Origin: Spirochaetaceae bacterium
Lineage (GTDB): Bacteria; Spirochaetota; Spirochaetia; Treponematales; Breznakiellaceae
Assembly: GCA_031267475.1 (NCBI GenBank)
Contig: JAIRZA010000221.1
Span: 1-14,083 of the forward strand
Reading direction: 5' to 3'
DNA: 14,083 nucleotides
Shown: positions 7,329 through 14,007 of the stretch, one piece after another
Position numbering within the stretch: position 1 is the stretch's first letter
How the letters are laid out: every line of letters begins with the position of its first letter
The notes under the pieces: model-generated
Told to the model about the DNA's origin: nothing
Seen by the model: only the letters and a program-made list of their open reading frames with translations
The model's database searches: none
Position numbers and translations under genes: made by a program

Positions 7329-8094
7329 TATTACTGTTTATCCATTCATAAATAACATCAAGCCTTTTCTGTATAGTAGAAGGAATATCAACCTGCTTAT
7401 CCGCAAAGTCCGCCGCTCCTACGCAGGTCAAACCATATATCAAAACACCCTCGTCAAGCGATTCGATATAAAGCTGTATAAACAGATTTCCTGTTTTAAT
7501 CACAGGAATAAATAAATAATTTATACTTTTAAAATTAGCAAGCGTATACCGGATACCGCCGCCCTCCGCTTTTATTTCCGCCCGGTAGAAGCAATTCCCG
7601 AAATTCACATCTTTAACCATTATAAAAATAGTCTCCGATGAAGGAATCGCCTGCGCGGGCGGCGGATCGTTTTGCTTCTTTAAATTATTTTCTCCGGCCA
7701 CCCTTGAGGCTTCCTCAAATAAAGCCGTGCGCCTGCCGCGTGTACTGGAAAAATACACCATACCTTGCAAAGTGCGAATCTTGCAAAGCGCGTTGTAAAC
7801 AGCAAGTTTTGTAACAGGCTTGTCATTTTTCAACATCAACAGACTCTCAATAATGTACGCCGTATTACTTTTAATTCCGCCGCGGTCTATACTGATTCCG
7901 CCGGCGGGCTTAATTGTCAAAGCCGCGGAAGCGAGCCTGTCAGTCTTTATCGCGTGCGAATAACCGCCGTTACGCGCTTGCTGCAAGACAGCCTCGCTTA
8001 CGCTTGGGAATAATTCTTGCAGCGTCCTATCTTCGGCAAACGCCAAGCCCGCCAGAAAAAATAATAATAATATAATACAAAAAATTTTTTTCAA
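7315..8094 (-). CDS. Exported protein of unknown function
   Basis: A 259-residue protein with a textbook signal peptide (MKK, hydrophobic 5-19, cleavage after AFA at 18-20). I do not recognise the mature part with certainty; it resembles uncharacterised spirochaete exported proteins (my recollection is DUF6675, unverified). It is predicted alpha/beta, with a disordered linker near residues 135-150 (KKQNDPPPAQAIPSS) and a beta-rich C-terminal half. The start is TTG, supported by AAGGA at 8103-8107 (complement) with an 8-base spacer. It begins 31 bases after the stop of the WbaP-type gene on the same strand, so the two probably share a transcript and this protein may serve in envelope polysaccharide assembly (inference). 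Its stop overlaps the end of the opposing gene. Confidence 0.8.
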   Translation of the reverse strand: MKKIFCIILLLFFLAGLAFAEDRTLQELFPSVSEAVLQQARNGGYSHAIKTDRLASAALTIKPAGGISIDRGGIKSNTAYIIESLLMLKNDKPVTKLAVYNALCKIRTLQGMVYFSSTRGRRTALFEEASRVAGENNLKKQNDPPPAQAIPSSETIFIMVKDVNFGNCFYRAEIKAEGGGIRYTLANFKSINYLFIPVIKTGNLFIQLYIESLDEGVLIYGLTCVGAADFADKQVDIPSTIQKRLDVIYEWINSNIKTP

Positions 8095-8125
8095 TTTATT
8101 TGTCCTTAAAAATCAGCGGATACAC

Positions 8126-9619
8126 TCAGTACGCGCCCTTGTGCCCAAGCACAACCCACGCTGTTCGATAGAGTATCCACATATCCAGCCATATAGACCA
8201 GTTTTGTAAATAGTACGTGTCAAACGAAACCCTGTCTTTGTAATTAGTATCGGAACGCCCGGATACCTGCCAAAGACCAGTAATACCGGGCTTTACAGAA
8301 AATATCCGCTGAAAATCATCCCCGTACTTCACTATTTCATCATCAACAATAGGGCGCGGACCCACAAGACTCATGTTGCCTTTCAGCACATTTATAAGCT
8401 GCGGGAATTCATCAAGACTTGTTTTTCTTAAAAAAGCGCCGAGCTTTGTAACACGCGGATCGTTTTTTAATTTATGCGCCGCCTCCCATTCGAGCCGCGC
8501 CGCCTCATCGCTTTCCAGCAGTTTTTTAAGACGCTCCGCCGCGTCAATCGTCATCGTTCTAAATTTATAAGTCTTAAAATGCCTGCCGTTCTGCCCCACG
8601 CGGTTCTGCGTGTAAAGCGCCTTGCCGGGAGAGCTTATCCGTATCGCAAGCACGATCAACAGCATGAAAGGCAGAATCACAATTCCGCCGCAAATAACAA
8701 TTATAATATCCAAACCACGCTTAATCGCCAGATTCCAGCGCATTTTTAAGCGCTGTGTGGTGGCGAGCCCAAGTATCCCGTCAAAATCACGCGCCGACAT
8801 CCAGATACTCGTCATTCCAAAAAAATCCGGTATCATCACATTGTAGCGAAACGCGGAAACAGAATAGTTCAAAAGACGCACCAGTTCTTTTCGTTTAAGT
8901 TTATTGATAGCGACAAAAGCGACTTTGATGTTGAAGTGTTTTACAATCTGCGGCCCTATCGATGTATCGTGTATAATTGGTATCCCCCGGTAGCTTACAC
9001 CCGTTTTTACATCATCATCCAGGATTAAAACCGGTATATAACCAAGAGAGCGGTTATTTAGCAGCTTATCTATAATAAGCTGTCCGGTGGAGCCGCCGCC
9101 GTATATCACAGAAGGAACACCCCCCAGCTTAGTCCGGCTTAAAACCGTGCGCGTCAGCGAGCGGCATATCAGTATTATCAATGTTGAAAATAAAAATCCA
9201 AGTAATAACGCGGCGGAAATCACATCAAACGCCTTGTCGATTACATAGCGCGAAAGTATAACTCCGCCGTAAGACATAAGGCTGGCTATAAAGATGTGGC
9301 GAAGCTCTTCCGCCGGAGCAAGCGACACGCCGGGGTATAAGGACGAGACATAAAAAACAAGAATAAACACCGGCAGATACGGCCAATAAGTAATAAAAGA
9401 GCGAAAGTTTATCGCGACGGGGTCGTACAAATTAACGAAAAAGAATCCTACGCCAAATGAAAGCATAACTCCGGCAAGATCGGCGATGATCATGGCAATG
9501 GATGTAAACGCGGAACTTGTGCGGGCAAATCCTTTTTTATAACGGCTTTCAAAATCATTCAGCGTCATGTATTCAGTATCAGTCATCCATTTGTTTTTTT
9601 CAATGCGGCGGCTTAACAA
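8126..9619 (-). CDS. wbaP: Undecaprenyl-phosphate sugar phosphotransferase, WbaP type
   Basis: Polyisoprenyl-phosphate hexose-1-phosphate transferase that begins a surface glycan by moving a sugar-1-phosphate (galactose or glucose in characterised members) from its UDP-sugar to undecaprenyl phosphate at the inner membrane. The 497-residue protein has the full long-form layout. It has four N-terminal membrane segments (about 41-65, 78-97, 108-127, 133-153) and a Rossmann-like domain of about 168-285 with VIYGGGSTGQ. A membrane-associated helix follows at 303-327, then the catalytic domain: KTYKFRTM, DPRVTKLGAFLRKTSLDEFPQ with the D403-E404 pair, SLVGPRP, KPGITGLWQVSGRS. The C terminus GAY is typical of WbaP. 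The TTG start has only a weak Shine-Dalgarno; ATG codons at residues 12 and 18 are alternatives. The sugar cannot be predicted. Confidence 0.88.
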   Translation of the reverse strand: MLSRRIEKNKWMTDTEYMTLNDFESRYKKGFARTSSAFTSIAMIIADLAGVMLSFGVGFFFVNLYDPVAINFRSFITYWPYLPVFILVFYVSSLYPGVSLAPAEELRHIFIASLMSYGGVILSRYVIDKAFDVISAALLLGFLFSTLIILICRSLTRTVLSRTKLGGVPSVIYGGGSTGQLIIDKLLNNRSLGYIPVLILDDDVKTGVSYRGIPIIHDTSIGPQIVKHFNIKVAFVAINKLKRKELVRLLNYSVSAFRYNVMIPDFFGMTSIWMSARDFDGILGLATTQRLKMRWNLAIKRGLDIIIVICGGIVILPFMLLIVLAIRISSPGKALYTQNRVGQNGRHFKTYKFRTMTIDAAERLKKLLESDEAARLEWEAAHKLKNDPRVTKLGAFLRKTSLDEFPQLINVLKGNMSLVGPRPIVDDEIVKYGDDFQRIFSVKPGITGLWQVSGRSDTNYKDRVSFDTYYLQNWSIWLDMWILYRTAWVVLGHKGAY

Positions 9620-9688
9620 AACTCTTGGAATTTGTTATTTTATTGAATAAGGTCGCTAGTTTATTCAAGTTTCCGGGCAAGCCGGGCG

Positions 9689-9702
9689 GTTAAACATGGT
9701 GT
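9689..9702. repeat. Direct repeat in divergent intergenic region, left unit
   Basis: GTTAAACATGGTGT here recurs as GTTAAACATTGGTGT at 9769-9783, 80 bases downstream and differing by one inserted T. Both lie between the divergent wbaP-type and LysM-protein genes. A third TGGTGT is at 9765-9770, inside the small hairpin AACAC-TG-GTGTT (9760-9771). They could be operator sites for a regulator of either gene or a remnant of duplication. Confidence 0.4.
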
Positions 9703-9768
9703 CAAAAACGTCAATCTTTGAAACGTGGGGCTTACGGGCGCTTTCAAGCCAGCTGTGGCAACACTGGT

Positions 9769-9783
9769 GTTAAACATTGGTGT
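9769..9783. repeat. Direct repeat in divergent intergenic region, right unit
   Basis: Second unit, GTTAAACATTGGTGT, of the 14/15-base direct repeat begun at 9689. It overlaps the first possible TTG/GTG starts (9777, 9780) of the LysM gene. If it is regulatory, translation must start further downstream, which agrees with the Shine-Dalgarno at 9793-9798. Confidence 0.4.
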
Positions 9784-10622
9784 TGACACACCGGAGGGAA
9801 ATTATTAACCATTCTGAAATTAAATATCATGAACCGCGGGAAAACAGCATAAAATTCTTGCTGGTTCTTGCCGTTTTAGCAGGCGCGGGCTCGCTGTACG
9901 CGCAGGAAAACATTTCACCGGAAAAATCCGCCGAGCCTGAAGCAACACAAAATGCCGGCGCGGAGACTATCAGTTATAACCTGCGCCGGAACAAATATTT
10001 TCTTGAAAGCCTGCGACTAAAAAGTCTGGCAAACCTTGCGATAGACGAAGGCGAATACGCGCAGTCGGAAACATATTCAGCGGAAGCGATGCGTTACGCC
10101 CAATTATCCGATGAATATATAGCCGAACAATTAAAGCGGCAGCGCGCGCTAAAAGCCATTTCCAACGGACGCGAACATTTAGCGTGGGCGGAATCGGCTC
10201 AAGCTCCAAAATACTATCCTGAAGAATACGAAAGAGCGCGGGGGCATTTTTTGGCGGCGCAGGCGGCCCAATCAGAGAAAGACTGGGACGGCGCTATTGA
10301 AAACGCTCTTTTGATAGAGCAAGATTTGGCCCTTGTCGCCGCGCCGCCGCCGGAAGGCGCGATACCGGAGGATTTGCCGGAATTTCCAGCGAAATACACC
10401 GTCCGTCCATGGGATAAATTCGGCGATTGCTTTTGGAATATCGCCTACTGGTTCTATGGCGACTATTACAAATGGCCGGAACTGTACGAGGCAAACAAAG
10501 AAAAGTTACCCGACCCCAATAATCCGAATCTTTTGGAAGTGGGCACTGTCATCGACATACCGGAACTTGACAACCATGTACGAATAGGTATGTGGGATTC
10601 AGGCAAGCCTTTCAAACGATGA
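9777..10622 (+). CDS. Exported LysM-domain protein
   Basis: The open frame from 9777 gives 281 residues. A hydrophobic signal segment (about 26-40, cleavage after SLYA at residue 42) is followed by an acidic linker and a helical region of about 65-185 with tetratricopeptide-like features (SLANLAIDEGEYAQSETYSAEAMRYAQLS is part of it). A C-terminal LysM domain at about 207-262 (YTVRPWDKF ... WPELYEANKEKL ... VGTVIDIP) should bind peptidoglycan glycan strands, placing the protein in the periplasm. The proline in the turn is PWDK where PGDT is usual. The start is doubtful: TTG 9777 has no Shine-Dalgarno, whereas GGAGGG at 9793-9798 points to an ATT at 9804; alternatively a one-base loss in CGCGGG removed an ATG start at 9829. 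Its TGA overlaps the ATG of the next gene. Confidence 0.82.
   Translation: MVLTHRREIINHSEIKYHEPRENSIKFLLVLAVLAGAGSLYAQENISPEKSAEPEATQNAGAETISYNLRRNKYFLESLRLKSLANLAIDEGEYAQSETYSAEAMRYAQLSDEYIAEQLKRQRALKAISNGREHLAWAESAQAPKYYPEEYERARGHFLAAQAAQSEKDWDGAIENALLIEQDLALVAAPPPEGAIPEDLPEFPAKYTVRPWDKFGDCFWNIAYWFYGDYYKWPELYEANKEKLPDPNNPNLLEVGTVIDIPELDNHVRIGMWDSGKPFKR
9793..9798 (+). promoter_or_regulatory. Strong Shine-Dalgarno (GGAGGG) without a standard start codon
   Basis: This is the only good ribosome-binding site near the LysM gene, but no ATG, GTG or TTG follows at 4-12 bases in the open frame. In-frame ATT codons lie at 9801 and 9804 (5 bases after GGAGGG for the second). The nearest ATG (9829) is 30 bases away in another frame and stops after seven codons. 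Confidence 0.5.
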
Positions 10623-11416
10623 AAATTTTGTACGCCGCCGAGCTTGTTGGAAAAGCCGGTCTGTTTTGCTTCAAAAAAACAATTCCATACCTACGGGAAA
10701 CAAAGGCGATTGATTTTGTGATAGCCGGATGCGACAGCGCCTATAACGGGAATGGTTTGAGTTATAATCAAGCCATGTATCTGCGCAAACTCGGCGCGGG
10801 GGCGCTTACTACCGGCGATTGCTCGTTTTATAAAAAAGATTTAACCGAAAAATTCGACAAAACCTCATTCGTGCTTCGTCCCGCGAATCTGCCGCATGGA
10901 GCCGTAGGACGCGGATATAATTTTTACCGCGCCGGATCTCAAAAAATAGCAGTCGCGGCGCTGATGGGTCAATTTGGATTTAACCGTGTTCACGCGGAAA
11001 ATCCGCTCGCCTTCCTTGACCGCTTGCTCGAAACACTGCATAAAGAAACACCTATCGTCATTCTTGATTTTCACGCCGTTACCAGCGCGGAAAAACGCAT
11101 CCTGTTTAACGCCGCCTGCGGGCGCGTTTCAGCGGTGATAGGCTCTCATACCCGCGTTCAAACCGCTGACGAAGAAATACTCGCGGGTGGAACGGCGGTA
11201 ATCACGGACGCGGGGCGAAGCGGAAGTTTTTACTCCGTAGGCGGTTCGGAAATAAAATCCCGTATTGAAGAATATATTTCCGGCATTCCGGACTGGACAA
11301 AAGAAGCGTGGGACAGATGCGAACTGCAAGGGGTCGTAATCGAAATCGACAATGCCGGCAGGGCGTTGTCGATAGAACGTATTCGCGTTCCGGTTGCCGT
11401 TCCTGAACAAATCTAA
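10619..11416 (+). CDS. YmdB-like (TIGR00282) metallophosphoesterase family protein with altered metal site
   Basis: A 265-residue cytoplasmic protein homologous along its whole length to the YmdB/DR1281 phosphodiesterases (family length about 265), which hydrolyse 2',3'-cyclic nucleotides and affect RNA turnover and biofilm formation in Bacillus. Matching blocks include LRPANLPHG, ILDFHAVTSAEK, GSHTRVQTAD, GTAVITDAGRSG and GVVIEID. Compared with B. subtilis YmdB as I remember it, D8 is E8, the E39-N40 pair is D39-S40, N67-H68 is D67-C68, and the second His of HTH is R179. H152 and H177 are kept. It may bind different metals or be a pseudoenzyme. The ATG at 10619 overlaps the LysM stop (ATGA); an ATG nine codons upstream gives a longer frame but lies inside the LysM gene. 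The two are translationally coupled. Confidence 0.8.
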   Translation: MKILYAAELVGKAGLFCFKKTIPYLRETKAIDFVIAGCDSAYNGNGLSYNQAMYLRKLGAGALTTGDCSFYKKDLTEKFDKTSFVLRPANLPHGAVGRGYNFYRAGSQKIAVAALMGQFGFNRVHAENPLAFLDRLLETLHKETPIVILDFHAVTSAEKRILFNAACGRVSAVIGSHTRVQTADEEILAGGTAVITDAGRSGSFYSVGGSEIKSRIEEYISGIPDWTKEAWDRCELQGVVIEIDNAGRALSIERIRVPVAVPEQI

Positions 11417-11522
11417 AGAAACGCCGGTTAACCTCGTTTAGCATCATTTAGCCTAGCGGAGATCAAACCAGCCAAAACTGACCCTTGATATTTGACCCCG
11501 CGCAAAAGCCATGTAAATGGCG

Positions 11523-11530
11523 AAGGAGAT
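11523..11530 (+). promoter_or_regulatory. Shine-Dalgarno of the antitoxin gene
   Basis: AAGGAGAT ends 4 bases before an ATG at 11535, whose first codons (MLKTK) match the usual N terminus of this antitoxin family. The site therefore marks the original start even though the frame breaks five codons later. A possible -35 (TTGATA 11485-11490 or TTGACC 11492-11497) lies upstream, but no convincing -10 is spaced to it. Confidence 0.6.
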
Positions 11531-11534
11531 TTAA

Positions 11535-11827
11535 ATGCTTAAAACAAAAAATTTGATGTCGGCGATTATCTCAAAACCGAAAAGGATATGGAAGATTACC
11601 TCGCCGCAGCGCTTGAAGAAAAAGATTATACGTTCCTTCCGGTTGCTCTTGCGGACATTGCCAGAGCGCGAAAAGTCATGACCAAAGCCGCTAAAGCGGC
11701 CGGTGTTTCCAGAACCTCGCTTTATCAATCCCTTTCTACAGACGGGCGCACTGCCTTTGAGACTATCGCAAAAGTCGCGGATTCCCTTGGCTATAAAATA
11801 AAACTGACCATACGCAGAAACAAATAG
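11535..11827 (+). CDS. HigA-like addiction-module antidote protein, frameshifted near its start
   Basis: DNA-binding antitoxin of the putative addiction module antidote family (TIGR02684 type), which normally neutralises a RelE/HigB-like mRNA interferase and represses its own operon. The ATG at 11535 opens MLKTK, then a run of six A (11546-11551) leaves the frame. Adding one base there, or a -1 slip, restores FDVGDYLKTEKDMEDYLAAA and gives about 97 residues, the family norm. Without correction, translation could begin at the internal ATG 11588 and give 79 residues, which keep the helix-turn-helix (about residues 32-52, TKAAKAAGVSRTSLYQSLS) and the C-terminal strand. No toxin gene or remnant lies on either side, so it is an orphan. 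The defect may be a real mutation, a switch, programmed -1 frameshifting at A-AAA-AAT, or a sequencing error. Confidence 0.75.
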
Positions 11828-11888
11828 GACCCCCCGCCTTGTGATAGAATGGAAAAAATAAGTATTCATTCAAACACGGAGGCAAACC

Positions 11889-11963
11889 ATGAAAGGTTTA
11901 ATAGGGCGTCCCACACAAATTGTAACGGTAATCCCGCATCTGCGACAGATGTCGCGCCTGTAA
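11889..11963 (+). CDS. Possible 24-residue small protein
   Basis: A short ORF, MKGLIGRPTQ ... RQMSRL, with a near-ideal Shine-Dalgarno (GGAGG at 11878-11882, 6-base spacer) and ending in TAA. The strong ribosome-binding site is the only argument for it. The product matches nothing I recognise, and it could be the 5' stump of a gene that decayed or was cut by recombination near the repeat. Two alternative hairpins lie in its second half. It follows the antitoxin gene by 61 bases and could be in the same transcript. Confidence 0.25.
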   Translation: MKGLIGRPTQIVTVIPHLRQMSRL

Positions 11964-12063
11964 ACAACAGAGCTTTCAACCAAAGCTAAGTTCAGGTTCG
12001 AAGTATTCGACTGGTATTACCAGAAATCAGGGCGGTGTTCTAAAAACGGCTTGCCCGCCGCTA

Positions 12064-12177
12064 CCCGCCAGCGAGTTTCACATCCGCTACGCGGCGGCGT
12101 CCCGCGGGTCTCTCATACAACAGGGCATGGAGTTTGCGCCACGCGCAAACTCCGGGGCTCAACGCGCAGCGTTGAGC
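12064..12177 (-). repeat. Nested-hairpin dispersed repeat, copy C (inverted)
   Basis: Same element as copies A and B, in the opposite orientation. Hairpin 1 (12157-12177) is the perfect 9-bp stem GCTCAACGC/GCGTTGAGC with loop GCA. Hairpin 2 (12129-12153) is a perfect 11-bp stem GGAGTTTGCGC/GCGCAAACTCC with loop CAC. The tail matches A/B at both ends (12064-12082 and 12117-12128) but is split by about 34 extra bases at 12083-12116. That insert contains GCCGCCGCGTAG on the - strand, which also occurs at 5748-5759 beside copy B. It lies just beyond the 3' end of the glycine-rich protein gene, like copies A and B after the HEAT gene. Confidence 0.83.
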
Positions 12178-12196
12178 CCGCCAGCGACAAACGCCT

Positions 12197-12277
12197 TTAT
12201 TCGACAGGATCAGGATTCTGTCTTGCGGGGAAGCGCACTACTACAACGCCGCTGCCGCCGTTCCCGCCGTTCTTATT
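12197..12277 (-). pseudogene. Read-through tail of the glycine-rich protein gene
   Basis: These 26 codons plus TAA continue the frame of the glycine-rich gene directly after its TGA. They encode NKNGGNGGSGVVVVRFPARQ and six more residues, including the GGSGVVVVRFP ending characteristic of such domains. They would be translated only if the TGA is absent in the true genome or read through. Confidence 0.7.
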
Positions 12278-13922
12278 TCACGAGCCGCTGCCGCCGTTGC
12301 CGGTATTCGCTTCTCCGTTGATACCGGTAATCTCTGCGCCGCCTCCTTCAGGGAGTGCCCATCCTCCCGCGGCGTAAACTACAGACGCGCCGGTTATGTT
12401 GCTCGGTTTGCCGGGGCCGCCAGAGTCCTTCCTGCCACTGTTATTGCCATTGATAATATGAACCTGTTTTCCTGTACCGCCTGCGCCCCCGCCGCCCGCG
12501 CCATAATCGCCATTAGTAGTTAGAATCCCGCCAATATGGCCATAAGATTCTCCGCCTATTCCGATTTTTACAGGAGGGCTTGATGTGCCGCCGCCGGACG
12601 AGCCGCCGCTGCGACCGGGAAATGGATTATCCGATACAATGTTCGAATAACGCGTTGATCCGCCGCCGCCGCCGTAAGCGATAATATTATTGCTAAACTG
12701 GGAATCATTGCCACCTTGTCCGTTTGCTTTATCAACTGAGAAATTGGAGCGATTCCCGCCTGCGCCGCCCAAACCGACAACAACCTCATAACTTTGCTCT
12801 GCTAGCGAGTAGGCGTCGTTTTCAACCATGCCGCCCGCGCCCCCGCCGAATGAAGGATAGGTTGCTCCTCCCCCTCCGCCTCCGCCGGCGACTACCAGCA
12901 CTCGCGCCATTAGTCCGGAATCCTTTATATCTACTTTGAAAGTAAGTGTATCGTTCGATATAAACGTATGCACCTCGTAATACCCGTCCTCGTCCTGCAC
13001 AATTGATACGCCGCCGCCTTCCGCCCAGTGAGTAGTCGGGATATTGCCGATTTCAACTGGTTTTACAAAATTCAGAATGTATTCCTTTTCGTAAAGAGTC
13101 CCTCCGGCTGTTTTACTTGATTTAATCCGCACAGTCGATGCAGACTGCACCATGCCGCCCGGATAGACAAGCGTCCATGCCGCCTCGCCCTCGCTCGCAG
13201 GCGTGTTCCCGGTAAAATTGCCGGAGCCGCTGGTCTTGCTCGCGCTCAGCTCAACACCGGCGTCGGCCGCGATTGCGCTAATATCGATGTTGTTGTAAGG
13301 CACTGTGAATTTTTGCTCGTCTTGCAGCGGTACATTGTGCGTCCAGTCGTCGTGTCCTTCGCTTGAAAGTGTGATTGACGACAGGCTGAGGTCGGGCCAA
13401 TAGCTTACACTGAACGTGTAGGCCGTTGTCGCAAACCCTTCGCGGGCAACAGTTACCGTATACTCAGTTTTGCCTTCGACAAGTTCGTACTCGCCGTTGG
13501 CATCCGCCGCCGGCGACACCGTTACATCGGCCTGCGGATCTTCGGGCACTGCTATAATTCTGAATGTTTGAACGGGCGGCTCCGCAACTTCAACCGGATC
13601 TGTAGGTGATTCGGCGTCATCTTCCTCTACATCTGGTGTCCCTGTTTCGGGGTTTTCGCTTGCTGTTTGAATGATGTGGGGAATGTCCGCCGTATAATTG
13701 TATTGACCGCTTGTAAGGTTCGGAACGACGGTCGCGTTTACGTTTACATCGAGTATAGCAAGTCCGTTGCTTTTTACCGGTGTTTGGCTGAATATTCCAG
13801 TTATTATAACGTTGTTCGCGGGCATTTTGAACGTCCACACATTGGTGGCCGTTTTGGTGTAGGAAACTGTTTTCCCGCCGCCTGTGATGGAAAGTTTATT
13901 TAGATACCAAGGATCTTGAGGA
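12278..13922 (-). CDS. Glycine-rich surface protein, 5'-partial, with premature stop
   Basis: C-terminal part of a large exported protein; the 5' end is lost at the contig end. In order: part of an InlB-type bacterial repeat (LSITGGGKTV ... TFKMPANNVIITGIF), an acidic Pro-rich linker (EDDAESPTDPVEVAEPP), a cadherin-like beta sandwich (SLSSITLSSEG ...), then VHTFISNDTLTFKV leading into LVVAGGGGGGG and about 190 glycine-rich residues typical of surface proteins that end in GGNGGSG-VVVVRFP. The frame stops at TGA 12278-12280, but in the same frame after it come NKNGGNGGSGVVVVRFP and nine more residues to a TAA at 12197-12199. The TGA therefore probably replaces a TGG Trp codon near the C terminus. 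Open frame beyond 13922 is not real coding sequence (fold-back). Adhesion or a surface-layer role is inference. Confidence 0.75.
13847..13922. repeat. Left arm of contig-end inverted repeat
   Basis: This 76-base arm is the reverse complement of 14008-14083 with a single mismatch (13915 against 14015). It is the genuine end of the readable glycine-rich gene. The partner arm runs to the last base of the window, so the palindrome may be longer. Confidence 0.97.
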
Positions 13923-14007
13923 GTGGGGGGGGGGGGCGGGGGGGGGGGCCGGGGCCCGTAACCACACACCCACCCGCCCGTGTTGGGGGGGGGGGGGGGG
14001 CCCCATA
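13923..14007. other. Poly-G-rich loop of the fold-back
   Basis: These 85 bases contain G runs of 12, 11 and 16 broken by short C runs, around GTAACCACACACCCACCCGC. This composition is unlike anything else in the window. It looks like failed base-calling or an amplification join between two inverted copies, not genomic sequence. Any translation through it (poly-Pro on the - strand) should be ignored. Confidence 0.8.

Larger units (their letters stand above)
11828..12196. other. Gene-poor stretch between antitoxin and surface-protein gene
   Basis: These 369 bases hold a possible 24-codon ORF (11889-11963) and the inverted copy of the nested-hairpin repeat (12064-12177). Two overlapping, mutually exclusive small hairpins occur at 11937-11954 (CATCTG-CGA-CAGATG and GCGACA-GA-TGTCGC). 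I see no convincing promoter or intrinsic terminator, although TAGAAT at 11845-11850 resembles a -10 box. Confidence 0.5.

Noticed and set aside
9620..9670. Sigma-70 promoter for the wbaP-type gene (TTGAAT ... TAAAAT on the - strand)
   Set aside because: The spacer is 20 bases, too long for confidence; not listed as a feature.
11417..11534. Remnant of a HigB/RelE toxin upstream of the antitoxin
   Set aside because: All three + frames were read and none shows toxin-like sequence; stops are frequent.
12278..12280. TGA read as Trp (alternative genetic code)
   Set aside because: TGA ends several intact genes here (dut, lptF, the HEAT gene, the LysM gene) and TGG is used for Trp throughout. A single mutation or error is simpler.
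12051..12377. + strand ORF of 108 codons
   Set aside because: Spans repeat copy C and then runs antisense to the glycine-rich gene; no ribosome-binding site.
13923..14007. G-quadruplex or switch-like G tracts
   Set aside because: The G runs sit exactly in the loop of a contig-end fold-back and look like base-calling or joining artefacts.
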